Shown here: positions 9,100-20,263 of the stretch, one piece after another
Layout: every line of letters begins with the position of its first letter
Numbering within the stretch: position 1 is the stretch's first letter
Source: Pseudomonas alkylphenolica
GTDB taxonomy: Bacteria > Pseudomonadota > Gammaproteobacteria > Pseudomonadales > Pseudomonadaceae
Length of the DNA: 64,000 nt
Assembly (NCBI RefSeq): GCF_016009175.1
Contig: NZ_JADUCM010000026.1
Span: 17,007 to 81,006, forward strand
Direction of reading: 5' to 3'
The notes under the pieces: generated by a model
What the model was told of the DNA's origin: nothing
What the model saw: only the letters and a program-made list of their open reading frames with translations
The model's database searches: none
Program-made: the position numbers and the translations under genes

Positions 9100-9873
9100 C
9101 TACAGCGGGTTGACCAGATGCCCGCCGTCCACGGCGATGATGCTGCCGGTCATGAACGCACTGGCTTCGCTGGCCAGCAGCAACAACGGACCGTCAAGCT
9201 CCTGCAGCCGGCCGAGGCGACGCAGGGGCACCCGCTCGCGGATGTAGCCCTGGCCGGCCTCACTGTCGAAGTAGTCGCTGTTCATTTCGGTCTTGAAGTA
9301 ACCGGGGGCGATGGCGTTGACGCGGATGCCATGACGCGCCAACTCCAGGGCCATCGCCTTGGTCAGCTGCACCACACCGGCCTTGGCCGTGCAGTAGTGG
9401 CTCAGGCCCGTGCCCACGCGCAAGCCGAGGATCGAGGCAATGTTGATGATGCTGCCGCCGCGCCCGGCCTTGATCAGACGCTGGCTGGCACATTGGGCGA
9501 CGCGGAACACGCCATCCAGGTTGGTCGACAGCATGCTGTGCCACTGCTCTTCGCTCAGTTCGGTAAAGCGTCCGGGATCGCCGATACCGGCATTGTTGAT
9601 AACCACATCAATGTGGCCGAACTGTTCCTGGGCGGCATCGAAGGCCTGTTCGACGCTGTCGCGTCGCGTCACGTCGAGGCTCACGGCCAGCGCCTTGCCG
9701 CCGTTCTGCTGCAGCTCGCCGGCCAGCTGTTCGAGGCGTTCGACGCGGCGCGCAGCGACCACCAGGTTGGCACCGGCGCGCTGGGCCACGCGGGCGAAAT
9801 GAGCGCCCAGGCCACTGGACGCGCCGGTGACCAGCACGGTCTTGCCGGTCAGGGAAAACGGGGTATCGAGCAT
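9100..9873 (-). CDS. SDR family oxidoreductase (last gene of the beta-oxidation operon)
   Basis: A 257-residue classical short-chain dehydrogenase. It has the Rossmann motif TGASSGLG near residue 17, NNAG in the middle, the catalytic Tyr-x3-Lys in SHYCTAKAG, and a C-terminal GSIIAVDGGH. The probable reaction is NAD(P)-linked oxidation of a hydroxyacyl group or reduction of a ketone. It lies 15 bp downstream of the thiolase gene in the same operon. A second SDR at the far end of the window (63366-64000) is about three quarters identical by eye, so the two loci may handle related substrates. Confidence 0.9.
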   Translation of the reverse strand: MLDTPFSLTGKTVLVTGASSGLGAHFARVAQRAGANLVVAARRVERLEQLAGELQQNGGKALAVSLDVTRRDSVEQAFDAAQEQFGHIDVVINNAGIGDPGRFTELSEEQWHSMLSTNLDGVFRVAQCASQRLIKAGRGGSIINIASILGLRVGTGLSHYCTAKAGVVQLTKAMALELARHGIRVNAIAPGYFKTEMNSDYFDSEAGQGYIRERVPLRRLGRLQELDGPLLLLASEASAFMTGSIIAVDGGHLVNPL

Positions 9874-9888
9874 GGTGGTTCCTTGTTC

Positions 9889-11073
9889 TCAGAGCACTTC
9901 AAAAAGACCGGCAGCACCCATGCCACCGCCCACGCACATGGTCACGACCACGTATTTCACACCGCGACGTTTGCCTTCGAGCAAGGCGTGGCCGACCATG
10001 CGCGCGCCGCTCATGCCGTACGGGTGACCAATGGCAATGGCGCCGCCGTTGACGTTGAGGCGTTCGGGGTCGATGCCCAGCGCCTGCTGGCAGTACAGCA
10101 CCTGGCAGGCAAAGGCTTCGTTGAGCTCCCACAGGCCGATGTCGTCGACCTTCAGGCCGTGTTGCCTGAGCAGTTTCGGCACCGCCAGCACCGGACCAAT
10201 GCCCATTTCCTCCGGGGCCAGGCCCGCTACGGCAATGCCGCGGTACAGGCCCAGCGGCGCCAGGTTGCGTTGCTCGGCCAGGCGCGCGTCCATCAGCACG
10301 CAGGCACTGGCACCGTCGGACAACTGGCTGGCATTGCCGGCGGTGACGCAGCCGCCGTCGATCACAGGCTTGAGCCCGGTGAGGTCCTGGAGCACGGTCA
10401 GCGGGCGGTTGCCCTCGTCCTGAGTCAGGGTGACCTGCTCGAAACGCTCGTCGCCGGTGGCCTTGTCGATCACTTTTTTGCTCGTCGTAACCGGCACGAT
10501 CTCGTCGGCGAACAGGCCGGCCTGCTGGGCGGCAGCGGTGCGCTGCTGCGAGGTCAACGCGTAGGCGTCCTGTGCTTCGCGGCTGATGGCGTAACGGCGG
10601 GCGACGATTTCGGCGGTTTGCAGCATGGGCATGTAGGCATGCGCAGCGTTGAGCTCCACCTGGGTGTCGCGCTCGGCCATGGCCCATTCCATGTTGCGCG
10701 CCTGTACCAGGCTGATGTGCTCCTGGCCGGCGCCGATGGTCACCTGCATGCCGTCGACCATGATCTGCTTGGCGGCCGTGGCGATGGCCATCAGGCCTGA
10801 GGCGCACTGGCGATCCAGGGTCTGGCCGCTGACGCTGTAGGGCAGGCCGCTGGCCAGCGCGGCCATGCGCCCCAGGTTCCAGCCGGCGGTGCCGGCGGGC
10901 ATGGCGGTGCCCATGACCAGGTCGTCGACTTCATCGGTTTCGATACCGGCGCGTATCACCGCAGCACGGATGGCATGGCTGGCCATGCTCGGCGACTTGA
11001 GGGCGTTGAAGGCACCGCGAAAGGCTTTGCCAATCGGGGTGCGGGCGGTGGAGAGGATGACAGCTTCTTTCAT
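9889..11073 (-). CDS. fadA-like: Acetyl-CoA acyltransferase (thiolase)
   Basis: A 394-residue thiolase II that cleaves 3-ketoacyl-CoA with CoA to acetyl-CoA and a shortened acyl-CoA. The acylated nucleophile is Cys90 in DRQCASGLMAIATAAK. The C-terminal motifs NVNGGAIAIGHPYGMSGARM and CVGGGMGAAGLFEV hold the catalytic His and second Cys. The length is typical. It sits 15 bp from both neighbours in the operon dehydrogenase-FadB-thiolase-SDR. I use the symbol only in the sense of family, as this is not the housekeeping fadBA pair: the gene order here is fadB-like first and further catabolic genes surround it. Confidence 0.92.
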   Translation of the reverse strand: MKEAVILSTARTPIGKAFRGAFNALKSPSMASHAIRAAVIRAGIETDEVDDLVMGTAMPAGTAGWNLGRMAALASGLPYSVSGQTLDRQCASGLMAIATAAKQIMVDGMQVTIGAGQEHISLVQARNMEWAMAERDTQVELNAAHAYMPMLQTAEIVARRYAISREAQDAYALTSQQRTAAAQQAGLFADEIVPVTTSKKVIDKATGDERFEQVTLTQDEGNRPLTVLQDLTGLKPVIDGGCVTAGNASQLSDGASACVLMDARLAEQRNLAPLGLYRGIAVAGLAPEEMGIGPVLAVPKLLRQHGLKVDDIGLWELNEAFACQVLYCQQALGIDPERLNVNGGAIAIGHPYGMSGARMVGHALLEGKRRGVKYVVVTMCVGGGMGAAGLFEVL

Positions 11074-11088
11074 GACCGTGTCCTGTTA

Positions 11089-13206
<2,118 letters not shown>

Positions 13207-13221
13207 GGGTTCCTCGTCTCC

Positions 13222-15009
13222 TCAGCGGCCAAAGGCGCTGTCGGTAATGGTCATCAGGTTTGAGCTGCCGCTTTCGATCAGCGTGCGGTGAAGGGTGGCG
13301 CGGGGCAGCAGGCGTTGCAGGTATAAACGTGCGGTTTCACGCTTGCCCTGATAGAACGCCTGTTCGTCACTGCCGGCTGCCAGCGCCTGGTCGGCGAGGC
13401 AAGCGGCCCGCAGCCAGTAGTAACCGAGCAGGGTGTAGCCACTTTGCATCAGGTAGTCGAAGGCGCTGGCGCCGACCAGGTTGGCGTCGCTGTGGTGGCG
13501 TGCCTGCAAGGCCGCACTCACTTCGCGCCAGGCATCCACTTGTTTGAGCAGCGGCTGTGCCAGTTCGGTCGGAACGGCGGGACCACGGGCGAAACCTTCG
13601 ATCTCTGCAAGCAACTCGCCCAGTGCCTGGCCGTTGTCGGCGAACACCTTGCGGGTCAGCAGGTCAATGCCCTGAATGGCATTGGTCCCTTCGTAGATCG
13701 TAGTGATGCGCACATCACGGGCAATCTGTTCCATGCCCGATTCACGAATAAAACCGTGCCCGCCGAACACCTGAATGCCCAGTTGCGCGGCTTCGTTGCC
13801 GGCTTCGCTGAGAAAGCCCTTGGCGATGGGCGTGAGCAGGGCCAGGCGGCGCGCGGCGACATCGCGCAGCGACGGTTCGGCAGCGTGATGCAGGCGGTCG
13901 ACATCCTGGGCGCAGGCATAGGCGAGCATGCGCCCGCCTTCGGCAAAGGCTTTCTGGGTCAGGAGCATGCGTCGCACATCGGCATGGCCAATGATCGGGT
14001 CGGCTGGCTGCTCGGGGGTCAGGCGCGGGCTGGCGCGCATCTGCAAGCGTTCACGGGCGTACCCCAGGGCGCCTTGAAAGGCCGACTCGGCGTGGGCCTG
14101 GGCTTGCTGGGCAACCGCCAGGCGCGACTCGTTGATGAAGGTGAACATGGCATTGATGCCACGGTTCGCTTCACCCAGCAGGTGACCACAGGCGCCGTCG
14201 AAGTTGAGCACGCAGGTAGCATTGCCGTGAATGCCCATTTTGTCTTCGATGGCACCGCAACTGACGCCGTTGGGCTCGCCCACTTGCCCGCTGGCGCTGA
14301 CCTGATGCTTGGCTACCACGAACAGCGAGATGCCCTTGATACCGGCGGGGGCACCTTCGATACGGGCCAGCACCAGGTGCACGATGTTCTCGGCGAGGTC
14401 GTGTTCACCGGCAGAAATGAACATTTTGCTGCCGCTGATCCGGTAGCTGCCGTCGGCCTGAGGCACGGCACGGGGGCGCAGCAAACCCAGGGCGGAACCG
14501 CAATGCGCTGCGGTCAGGCACATGGTGCCGGTCCAGCGCCCGGCGATCAGCGCCGGCAGGTAGCGCTGCTTGATCGCCGGGTCGGCGTGGGCACTGAGGG
14601 TGCTGATCGCACCGCCAGTGAGGTTGGCGTACATGGTCCAGGCATGGTTGGCGCTGCACAGCATTTCATGAATGACAAAGCCCAGCGTTGGCGGCAGGCC
14701 CTGGCCGCCGTAGGTGGGGTCTTTGTCCAGGCCCAGCCAGCCGTTGCTGGCAAACTGGCTGAAGGCAGCGGCAAAGCCCGGCGGCGTGGTGACCTTGCCC
14801 TCGTGCAAGCGGCAACCGTGTAAATCGCCGATGGCGTTCAAGGGCGACAGTTGATGGGCAGCGAACTTGGCGCCTTCCTCGACGATGGCATCGAAGGTGG
14901 TCGGGTCGAGGGCTTCACAATCGACCAGCTGTTGATAGTGGCCGGCAAGGTCGAGCAACTCATGGGCGACGAAGGCGATATCGCGTAAGGGGGCCTGGTA
15001 GGTGGGCAT
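13222..15009 (-). CDS. Acyl-CoA dehydrogenase, long form (about 600 residues)
   Basis: This FAD enzyme introduces the alpha,beta double bond in acyl-CoA. At 595 residues it belongs to the long bacterial acyl-CoA dehydrogenases that have an extra C-terminal domain. Visible motifs are MCLTAAHCGSALGLLR (flavin and substrate contacts), YRISGSKMFISAGEHDL, and TTIYEGTNAIQGIDLL with the catalytic Glu. It is the first gene of the operon that continues with the FadB-like, thiolase and SDR genes. The 111 bp between it and the LuxR gene should hold the operon promoter. Confidence 0.92.
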   Translation of the reverse strand: MPTYQAPLRDIAFVAHELLDLAGHYQQLVDCEALDPTTFDAIVEEGAKFAAHQLSPLNAIGDLHGCRLHEGKVTTPPGFAAAFSQFASNGWLGLDKDPTYGGQGLPPTLGFVIHEMLCSANHAWTMYANLTGGAISTLSAHADPAIKQRYLPALIAGRWTGTMCLTAAHCGSALGLLRPRAVPQADGSYRISGSKMFISAGEHDLAENIVHLVLARIEGAPAGIKGISLFVVAKHQVSASGQVGEPNGVSCGAIEDKMGIHGNATCVLNFDGACGHLLGEANRGINAMFTFINESRLAVAQQAQAHAESAFQGALGYARERLQMRASPRLTPEQPADPIIGHADVRRMLLTQKAFAEGGRMLAYACAQDVDRLHHAAEPSLRDVAARRLALLTPIAKGFLSEAGNEAAQLGIQVFGGHGFIRESGMEQIARDVRITTIYEGTNAIQGIDLLTRKVFADNGQALGELLAEIEGFARGPAVPTELAQPLLKQVDAWREVSAALQARHHSDANLVGASAFDYLMQSGYTLLGYYWLRAACLADQALAAGSDEQAFYQGKRETARLYLQRLLPRATLHRTLIESGSSNLMTITDSAFGR

Positions 15010-15120
15010 GCAGCGCTCCGGGATGGATTGGCGATGCCCCGTTTTACCAACAGGCGCTGCGCACAGCGTCCACCCCCGGGTTGATTGAGGGGTGGAAAGT
15101 GCGTTGGGTGGAGGTGGAGG

Positions 15121-17769
15121 TCAGTCCAGCAGGCCGAGCCCCTGGGCCATTTGCCGGGCGCTGTCGCGGTCGGCGACATCGAGCTTGCGGAACAGGTTGT
15201 TGATATGGGTCTTGACCGTGCTGAGGCTGATGAACAGGGCTTCGGCAATCTGCTGGTTGGTCTGCCCGCGTGACAGGCGCTGGAGCACTGCCAGTTCGCG
15301 CCGCGACAGCGGCACGATCAACCCCTGGTGGGGCTGTTCCTTGCCCGCCAACAGACGGGCGAACAGCGGGTTGAGGCGCTCGCGCGGTGGCGCCGGTGCG
15401 GCCAGCGCCAGTTGTTCGCGGGTCTGCGGGGTCAGCAGGTGCTGCAACGACTCGAGCTGGTCTTGTCCTTCGTATTGCAACAGCTGCCCGAAGCCGTGGC
15501 TGCTGGCCAGTTGCAGAGCGTGTTCCAGGCAGCGCAGCGCTGCATCGCGGGCACTGCGGTCCTGCTCCAGGGCTGTTTCAAGCAGCAGCACGTCGAGCAG
15601 CAGGCGCTGGTTCGACTGCGTCTGTGCCTGGTCCTTGAGCTCGGCATGAATCTGCCAGGCTTTGCGGTGCTGCCCCAGGTGGCGCTGCACCCAGGCATAG
15701 GCCAGCCATTCTTCCGGCAGCAGGTGTTCGCCATAGCGGCGAAAGCACCCGTGCCACTCGTCCAGCCACTCCAGCAGAAACGCCTGGTCATCCTCGCGTA
15801 CGGCCAGCCGCGCGCGCCCGGCGCCGGCCGGGCGGTACAGCAGGAACAGCTGGTACTGGCGCGCCATGCGGCGCACTTCGTCCCAGCGCGCCTTGGCCTG
15901 GCGGGTTTCACCCGCCGCCCAGTACAGGCAGGCCTGATGGTGGAAGATCCACGCCAGAGCAGCGCAATGCGGGAAGTCCAGCGCCAGCGTTTCAGCCTGG
16001 ACCAGGCACTGGCGCGCAGGCTCCAGCTGGTTGCCCTGCAGCAACACCAGGCCCTTGCCCAAATGGTGGAACAGGGCATAGAAAATGCCCGAGCTGCTGG
16101 TGCCGTTGGGGTTGGCCAGGCCGAGGAAGCGTTGCCAGGCCTGTTCGCCCTTGCCTTGGGCCAGCTCGATCTGGCCGAGCAGCGACTGCATGAGATTGGT
16201 GTACCCGCTCAGGCCGAAGGCTTGCAGCTCGTTGAGGGCGCGTTCGGCTTCAGCCTTGGCCTCATCCAGGTTGCCCAGCGCGAACAGGCAGCTGGCGCGG
16301 TCGAAGTGCAATACGGAGCTGGCTGCGTTGGGCTGGGGAAGCTGCTGCAAGGTGCGGTCGGCGATTCGCAGGCTGTGCATCAGGTTGCCGCCGAGAAAGG
16401 CCAGGCGGGTGCGCAAAAACGCCAGGGTTTGCTGGACCCGCTGCGGATGGCGGTGCGGGGCCTGCTGCCGGAGCAGCCCTTGCAGGCGCCGCAGGCACTG
16501 GCGGGCGTGTACCACGTCGTTGGTGACGATGACGATCGAGGCCTCAGTGGTGGCCAGGGTGAAACTGTCGCCGCCGGTTTGCCCGGCCAGCTGGGCGAGG
16601 AAATCGACCAGGGTGTTGATCTTGCCTTCGCGCAGCAGTTCGAAGGCATGGCGATCGACGATGGACAGCACCGCCTCGACATCCCCGGCGCGCACGAACT
16701 GGTGCAGCGCTTCGGTAAAGTGGCGCTGGCCCAGCAACCACTGCGCCGCCTGCTGATGCAGCTGGCGCAACTGCCGGGGGTCACGTTGCTCAAGGCGCTG
16801 GTAGAGGCTGTTGCGCATCACCGGGTGGTAGCGGTACTCGCTAAGGTCGTCCGGGCGGGTCTCGATGAACAGGTCCTGGCGTTGCAACTGGCGCAGTTGC
16901 TCGCGCACGTTGCTGCTGGCGCTGAGCTGCCCAGCCAGTTGCAGGTCAAAGACCTGCACCACCGAGGTCTGCTCGAGCAGGCGCAACAACTCGGGCTTGA
17001 GCTGGCGCAGGCGTTCTTCCTCAAGGAACTGGCGGGCATGGGCGTAGGCCTGGCGGCTGATTGCGCGCAAGTCGCTGGCCCCACCGTTCGAACCGGCCTG
17101 CTCGTATGCCTCAAGCCAGAACAACACGCCACTGATCCAGCCTTCGCTGCCGGCGCGCAGTTGGTAGATGGCGTCGGCACTGAGTTGTACGTTGCGCTGG
17201 GCGGCAAGTTGCCGGGTCTCTTCGCTGTCCAGAGCCAGGTCGTGGGCGGTGAGCAGGGTCAGCCGCGCATCGCGGCGCAGATGGGCCAGCGGTAGCCGCG
17301 GCGGACCTTCGCTGGCCGCCAGCAGGCGCAGGTTGGGCAGCGGGAACTGCAGCAGTTGGTCGAGGTACTGGTAAGCCTGAGGGGCATGCAGCAGGTGAAG
17401 GTCGTCAAGCAGCAAGGTAACCGGTTGGTCACTGCGCTCCAGGTGCTGCTGAATGTCGCTCCACAGGCGCTGCGCATCGCCTGCCGGGAGGCTCGCTGGC
17501 ACATTCAGTGCGGCCTGCAGGTGGCCCAGCAGGCTCAAGGGCTGGTTATCGGCAGCGCTCAGGCGCAGCCACGCACAGGTGGCGCCGTGGCGGCGGGCGA
17601 ACTGGCCGAGCAGGATGCTTTTGCCGTAGCCCAGCGGCGCCTGCAGCAAGGTGAAACGTCCGGCATCAACGGCCTGCTCCAGCCGCTCGAGCAGGCGCCC
17701 ACGGGTGAGCGCGCGGCGCGGCTCGGCGGGAAGGCGTAGCTGGTTGGGCTTGAGCACGGGAAGAAGCAT
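15121..17769 (-). CDS. Large ATP-dependent LuxR regulator (MalT/LAL-type)
   Basis: The 882-residue protein has an N-terminal STAND-type NTPase (Walker A in LGYGKSILLGQF, near residue 49; LLLDDLHLLH as Walker B) and a long helical TPR-like middle. It ends in a LuxR HTH (PLSRRELAVLQRLSRGQTNQQIAEA, then STVKTHINNLFRKLDV, finishing in GLGLLD). Inducer binding is expected in the TPR part. ATG 17769 is chosen, with AAGGAAA about nine bases upstream. An in-frame start 48 bp earlier has no ribosome site. The gene lies between the beta-oxidation operon (same strand) and the Lva-like operon (divergent), so it may control either or both. The symmetric site at 17969-18007 is a candidate target. Confidence 0.92.
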   Translation of the reverse strand: MLLPVLKPNQLRLPAEPRRALTRGRLLERLEQAVDAGRFTLLQAPLGYGKSILLGQFARRHGATCAWLRLSAADNQPLSLLGHLQAALNVPASLPAGDAQRLWSDIQQHLERSDQPVTLLLDDLHLLHAPQAYQYLDQLLQFPLPNLRLLAASEGPPRLPLAHLRRDARLTLLTAHDLALDSEETRQLAAQRNVQLSADAIYQLRAGSEGWISGVLFWLEAYEQAGSNGGASDLRAISRQAYAHARQFLEEERLRQLKPELLRLLEQTSVVQVFDLQLAGQLSASSNVREQLRQLQRQDLFIETRPDDLSEYRYHPVMRNSLYQRLEQRDPRQLRQLHQQAAQWLLGQRHFTEALHQFVRAGDVEAVLSIVDRHAFELLREGKINTLVDFLAQLAGQTGGDSFTLATTEASIVIVTNDVVHARQCLRRLQGLLRQQAPHRHPQRVQQTLAFLRTRLAFLGGNLMHSLRIADRTLQQLPQPNAASSVLHFDRASCLFALGNLDEAKAEAERALNELQAFGLSGYTNLMQSLLGQIELAQGKGEQAWQRFLGLANPNGTSSSGIFYALFHHLGKGLVLLQGNQLEPARQCLVQAETLALDFPHCAALAWIFHHQACLYWAAGETRQAKARWDEVRRMARQYQLFLLYRPAGAGRARLAVREDDQAFLLEWLDEWHGCFRRYGEHLLPEEWLAYAWVQRHLGQHRKAWQIHAELKDQAQTQSNQRLLLDVLLLETALEQDRSARDAALRCLEHALQLASSHGFGQLLQYEGQDQLESLQHLLTPQTREQLALAAPAPPRERLNPLFARLLAGKEQPHQGLIVPLSRRELAVLQRLSRGQTNQQIAEALFISLSTVKTHINNLFRKLDVADRDSARQMAQGLGLLD

Positions 17770-18090
17770 CAGGGCGTATTTCCTTGCAGGCAAAGCGTAT
17801 TCAGCGCCGGGGCGCACGAGAGGGTGGCGCGCCCATCCTAGCCGAGAGTGGCAGCAGGGTGGGAGTGCCTGTGTGCAGGCGGTTGACCGGCGTTGCGTTC
17901 TTGAAACACGGGTTCATTGATGCAAGTGCGGTGTGCAATTCTGAAATCGATTCGATGTCATTAACTTCATGATTAATTTGAATATCGCGTTCAACTATAT
18001 GATTAATAAGTGTTAAAAAATTCTATTTTGCGCGTGGCATCGATCTTGCTCCCGAGCAGGGCAGCTTTCAAATTGCGAGATCGAGCAACT
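17770..18090. promoter_or_regulatory. Divergent promoter region with nested repeats
   Basis: This 321-bp gap separates the LuxR regulator and the Lva-like operon. Its left part is ordinary GC-rich sequence, while 17930-18030 is AT-rich. ATGATTAAT occurs at 17969-17977 and again at 17999-18007, exactly 30 bp apart. Between them lies the inverted repeat TTGAA-N7-TTCAA (17978-17994). This layout is what a dimeric or cooperative regulator would bind. No gene is seen in the gap. Confidence 0.5.
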
Positions 18091-19152
18091 ATGCCAAGCA
18101 GTAATCCATTGCGGCGTGACTACGCCCAGACAGACATCGCGCAAGCCCATGAGGCGCTGGCTTCCTACCTGAGTGAGCAGCTCGATGGCAGGCCGGTGGT
18201 CATTGAACGTAGCGAGCGCCTGTCGGGGGGCGCCATCCAGGAAAACTGGCTGATCGAGGCCGTGGTGCACGAGGCCAAGGGGCCGCTGCGCCAGCGCTGG
18301 GTGCTGCGCACCGATGCCGCCTCTGCGGTGGCGGCGAGCATGAGCCGTGAGCAGGAGTTCGCCGTGCTGCGCGCGGTTCACCAGGCCGGCGTCAACGTGC
18401 CTGAGCCCCTGTGGCTCTGCCAGGATCCACAGATGATTGGCCGGGCGTTTTTTATCATGCAGGCACTGGCCGGCAGTGCCAGTGGCTTCGGTTTGACCAC
18501 CACTGCATTCAGCGCTGAACAACGCCGTGCTATCTGCACCCAGCTCGGCGCCTGCATGGCACGCCTGCATCAAGTGACTCCGCCGCAGGGCGGCCTCGGC
18601 TTCCTCGGCTCGCCGGTGAGCGACCCGGTGCAAGACAGCGTCGACCGCTACCGGGCGTTTCTCGACACCTTGCCCGAGCGCCACCCGGTGCTGGAGTGGG
18701 GCCTGCGCTGGTGCGAAATCAACAAACCCGCGCCCTTGGCCTCATGCCTGATCCATCGTGACTACCGCACCGGCAATTACCTGCTGGACAACGGCGTGCT
18801 GACCGGCGTGCTGGATTGGGAGTTTGCCGGCTGGGGCGATCCGCGTGAGGACCTTGGCTGGTTTACTGCGCGCTGCTGGCGCTTCGCTCGCGCGGACCTG
18901 GCGGCAGGCGGTATTGGCGAACTGCAGGACTTGCTTGTCGGTTACCACAGCATCAGTGACCTGAGCCTGACGGGTGAGGATTTGCTGTTCTGGCAGGTCA
19001 TGGCCCACCTGCGCTGGGCGGTGATTGCCTTGCAGCAACAGCAGCGCCATCTGTCCGGGCAGCAGCGCTCGCTGGAGTTGCTGCTCACGGGCCGCCTGGT
19101 GCCCACCCTTGAACACGAAATCCTCGCCCTGACCGGAGGCCCGCAGCCATGA
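18091..19152 (+). CDS. Phosphotransferase family protein, LvaA-like 4-hydroxyacyl-CoA kinase candidate
   Basis: A 353-residue APH/choline-kinase fold protein. The catalytic loop HRDYRTGN (His222, Asp224) and metal motif GVLDWEFAGWGDPREDLGWF are intact, as is an N-terminal SGGAIQENWLIE nucleotide loop. Proteins of this group are known as ACAD10/11 N-domains in animals and LvaA in Pseudomonas levulinate catabolism. There they phosphorylate the 4-hydroxyl of 4-hydroxyacyl-CoA. ATG 18091 is chosen by family length, and only a weak GAG precedes it. The next gene starts inside its stop (ATGA), so the two are translationally coupled, as for LvaA-LvaB. It is not a resistance enzyme by context. Confidence 0.85.
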   Translation: MPSSNPLRRDYAQTDIAQAHEALASYLSEQLDGRPVVIERSERLSGGAIQENWLIEAVVHEAKGPLRQRWVLRTDAASAVAASMSREQEFAVLRAVHQAGVNVPEPLWLCQDPQMIGRAFFIMQALAGSASGFGLTTTAFSAEQRRAICTQLGACMARLHQVTPPQGGLGFLGSPVSDPVQDSVDRYRAFLDTLPERHPVLEWGLRWCEINKPAPLASCLIHRDYRTGNYLLDNGVLTGVLDWEFAGWGDPREDLGWFTARCWRFARADLAAGGIGELQDLLVGYHSISDLSLTGEDLLFWQVMAHLRWAVIALQQQQRHLSGQQRSLELLLTGRLVPTLEHEILALTGGPQP

Positions 19153-19523
19153 GTCAACATATTGTGAGCGATTTGCTGGCGTGCGCCCGAGAGCTGCTGC
19201 TCAGCCAGTTGCTGCCGGCCTTACCCCCGCCGTTGCACTACGAGGCGCGGATGATCGCCAACGCCTTGGCGATTGCCGGCCGCGAATTGGACCAGTCGCC
19301 AGCCTGCCACGATGCGGAGTGGCAGGCGCTGAACGCGGTATCAGCGCTGCTGGGGCAGCCACCGTTGCCGCTGGAACAGGCGAAAGCCGTGCTCAGCGAG
19401 CACATTCGCCTGGGGGCCTTCGACGCCGACGGTGATGCCCGGCGCTGCCTGCTGGATGCCTTGCGGCGCAGTAACCGTGAACAGCTGAACATCAACAACC
19501 CCAAGGTACTGGCTGATGAATGA
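19149..19523 (+). CDS. DUF6285 protein, LvaB-like partner of the phosphotransferase
   Basis: A 124-residue helical protein with HYEARMIANALAIAGREL near the N-terminus and LSEHIRLGAFD ... LNINNPKVL near the end, the features of DUF6285. In the levulinate operon a small protein of this kind (LvaB) is required with LvaA for phosphorylation of 4-hydroxyvaleryl-CoA. The same role is inferred here. It overlaps the upstream phosphotransferase by 4 bp and the downstream phosphatase by 8 bp. Confidence 0.8.
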   Translation: MSQHIVSDLLACARELLLSQLLPALPPPLHYEARMIANALAIAGRELDQSPACHDAEWQALNAVSALLGQPPLPLEQAKAVLSEHIRLGAFDADGDARRCLLDALRRSNREQLNINNPKVLADE

Positions 19524-20235
19524 CCTCGCTGCAGGCGCGTTGCGTCGCCGCCGTTGTTATCTGGTGCGCCACGGCCACGTGAACTATTTCGATGACGCGG
19601 GCAAACCCCTCGATCCGCGCAGCGTACCGCTGTCGGCTAAAGGCCTTGTGCAGGCGCAAGCGCTGGGGAAGGTGCTGTGCGATGTGCCGTTCGACCGTGC
19701 GCTGTGCTCGGATTACCCCCGCGCCAGGCAGACGCTGGATCAACTGATAACCGGCCGCACGCTTGCGGTCGATGAACTGAGCGGACTGCGCGAAATTCGC
19801 GCCGGGCGCCTGCGCGACATCCCCACGCACTCGCTGCACGACGAGGTGACCGGGGCCTACCAGCGCGCCGCCTGGGAAGGCGGGCGCTTTCTGCGAGGTG
19901 AAGGCTGGGCCGCGTTCCAGGCGCGGGTCCTGTCGCAGTTCAACCGGCTGCTGGCAGACCCTGACTGGCACAGCGCGCTGGTCGTCAGCCATGACGCGGT
20001 CAACCGCATCCTCCTGGCCTGGGCCACGGGCGCAGGTTTGCAGGGGCTGGCCGCCTTCGAGCAGGACCACGCCTGCCTCAATGTGATGGACATCGACATG
20101 GACGGCCCCCGCGTCGTGCGCGCTTTGGTGCGTACACAGAACTTCACCCCCTATGACCCGACCAAGGTCGGCATCGGGCACACCGTCATGGAGCACCTGT
20201 ACAGCACCATTGACCCGCGCGGGCTGCACGCCTGA
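19516..20235 (+). CDS. Histidine phosphatase family protein
   Basis: A 239-residue protein of the phosphoglycerate-mutase-like superfamily. The catalytic motif is near residue 17 (YLVRHGHVNYF, His in RHG). The second conserved His is in VVSHDAVNRILL, and FDRALCSDYPRARQTLDQL is the typical second signature. It overlaps DUF6285 by 8 bp and precedes the acyl-CoA dehydrogenase by 28 bp. A phosphatase inside a phosphorylation-elimination pathway is notable. It might remove phosphate from a stalled phosphoacyl-CoA or act in a different branch. I know of no direct proof for either. Confidence 0.88.
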   Translation: MNDLAAGALRRRRCYLVRHGHVNYFDDAGKPLDPRSVPLSAKGLVQAQALGKVLCDVPFDRALCSDYPRARQTLDQLITGRTLAVDELSGLREIRAGRLRDIPTHSLHDEVTGAYQRAAWEGGRFLRGEGWAAFQARVLSQFNRLLADPDWHSALVVSHDAVNRILLAWATGAGLQGLAAFEQDHACLNVMDIDMDGPRVVRALVRTQNFTPYDPTKVGIGHTVMEHLYSTIDPRGLHA

Positions 20236-20263
20236 TTTCACTTCGACGCCAAGGAATATCACC

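Noticed and set aside
8755..10800. 2-kb open frame on the plus strand across three minus-strand genes
   Set aside because: It crosses gene borders and intergenic DNA, and its composition is that of an antisense shadow in high-GC DNA.
15010..15120. Sigma-54 -24/-12 promoter before the beta-oxidation operon
   Set aside because: I looked for GG-N10-GC on the minus strand and found only poor matches, so none is claimed.
18091..19152. Aminoglycoside resistance gene
   Set aside because: The APH fold is present, but operon context and coupling to DUF6285 and an ACAD10/11-type enzyme point to acyl-CoA phosphorylation.
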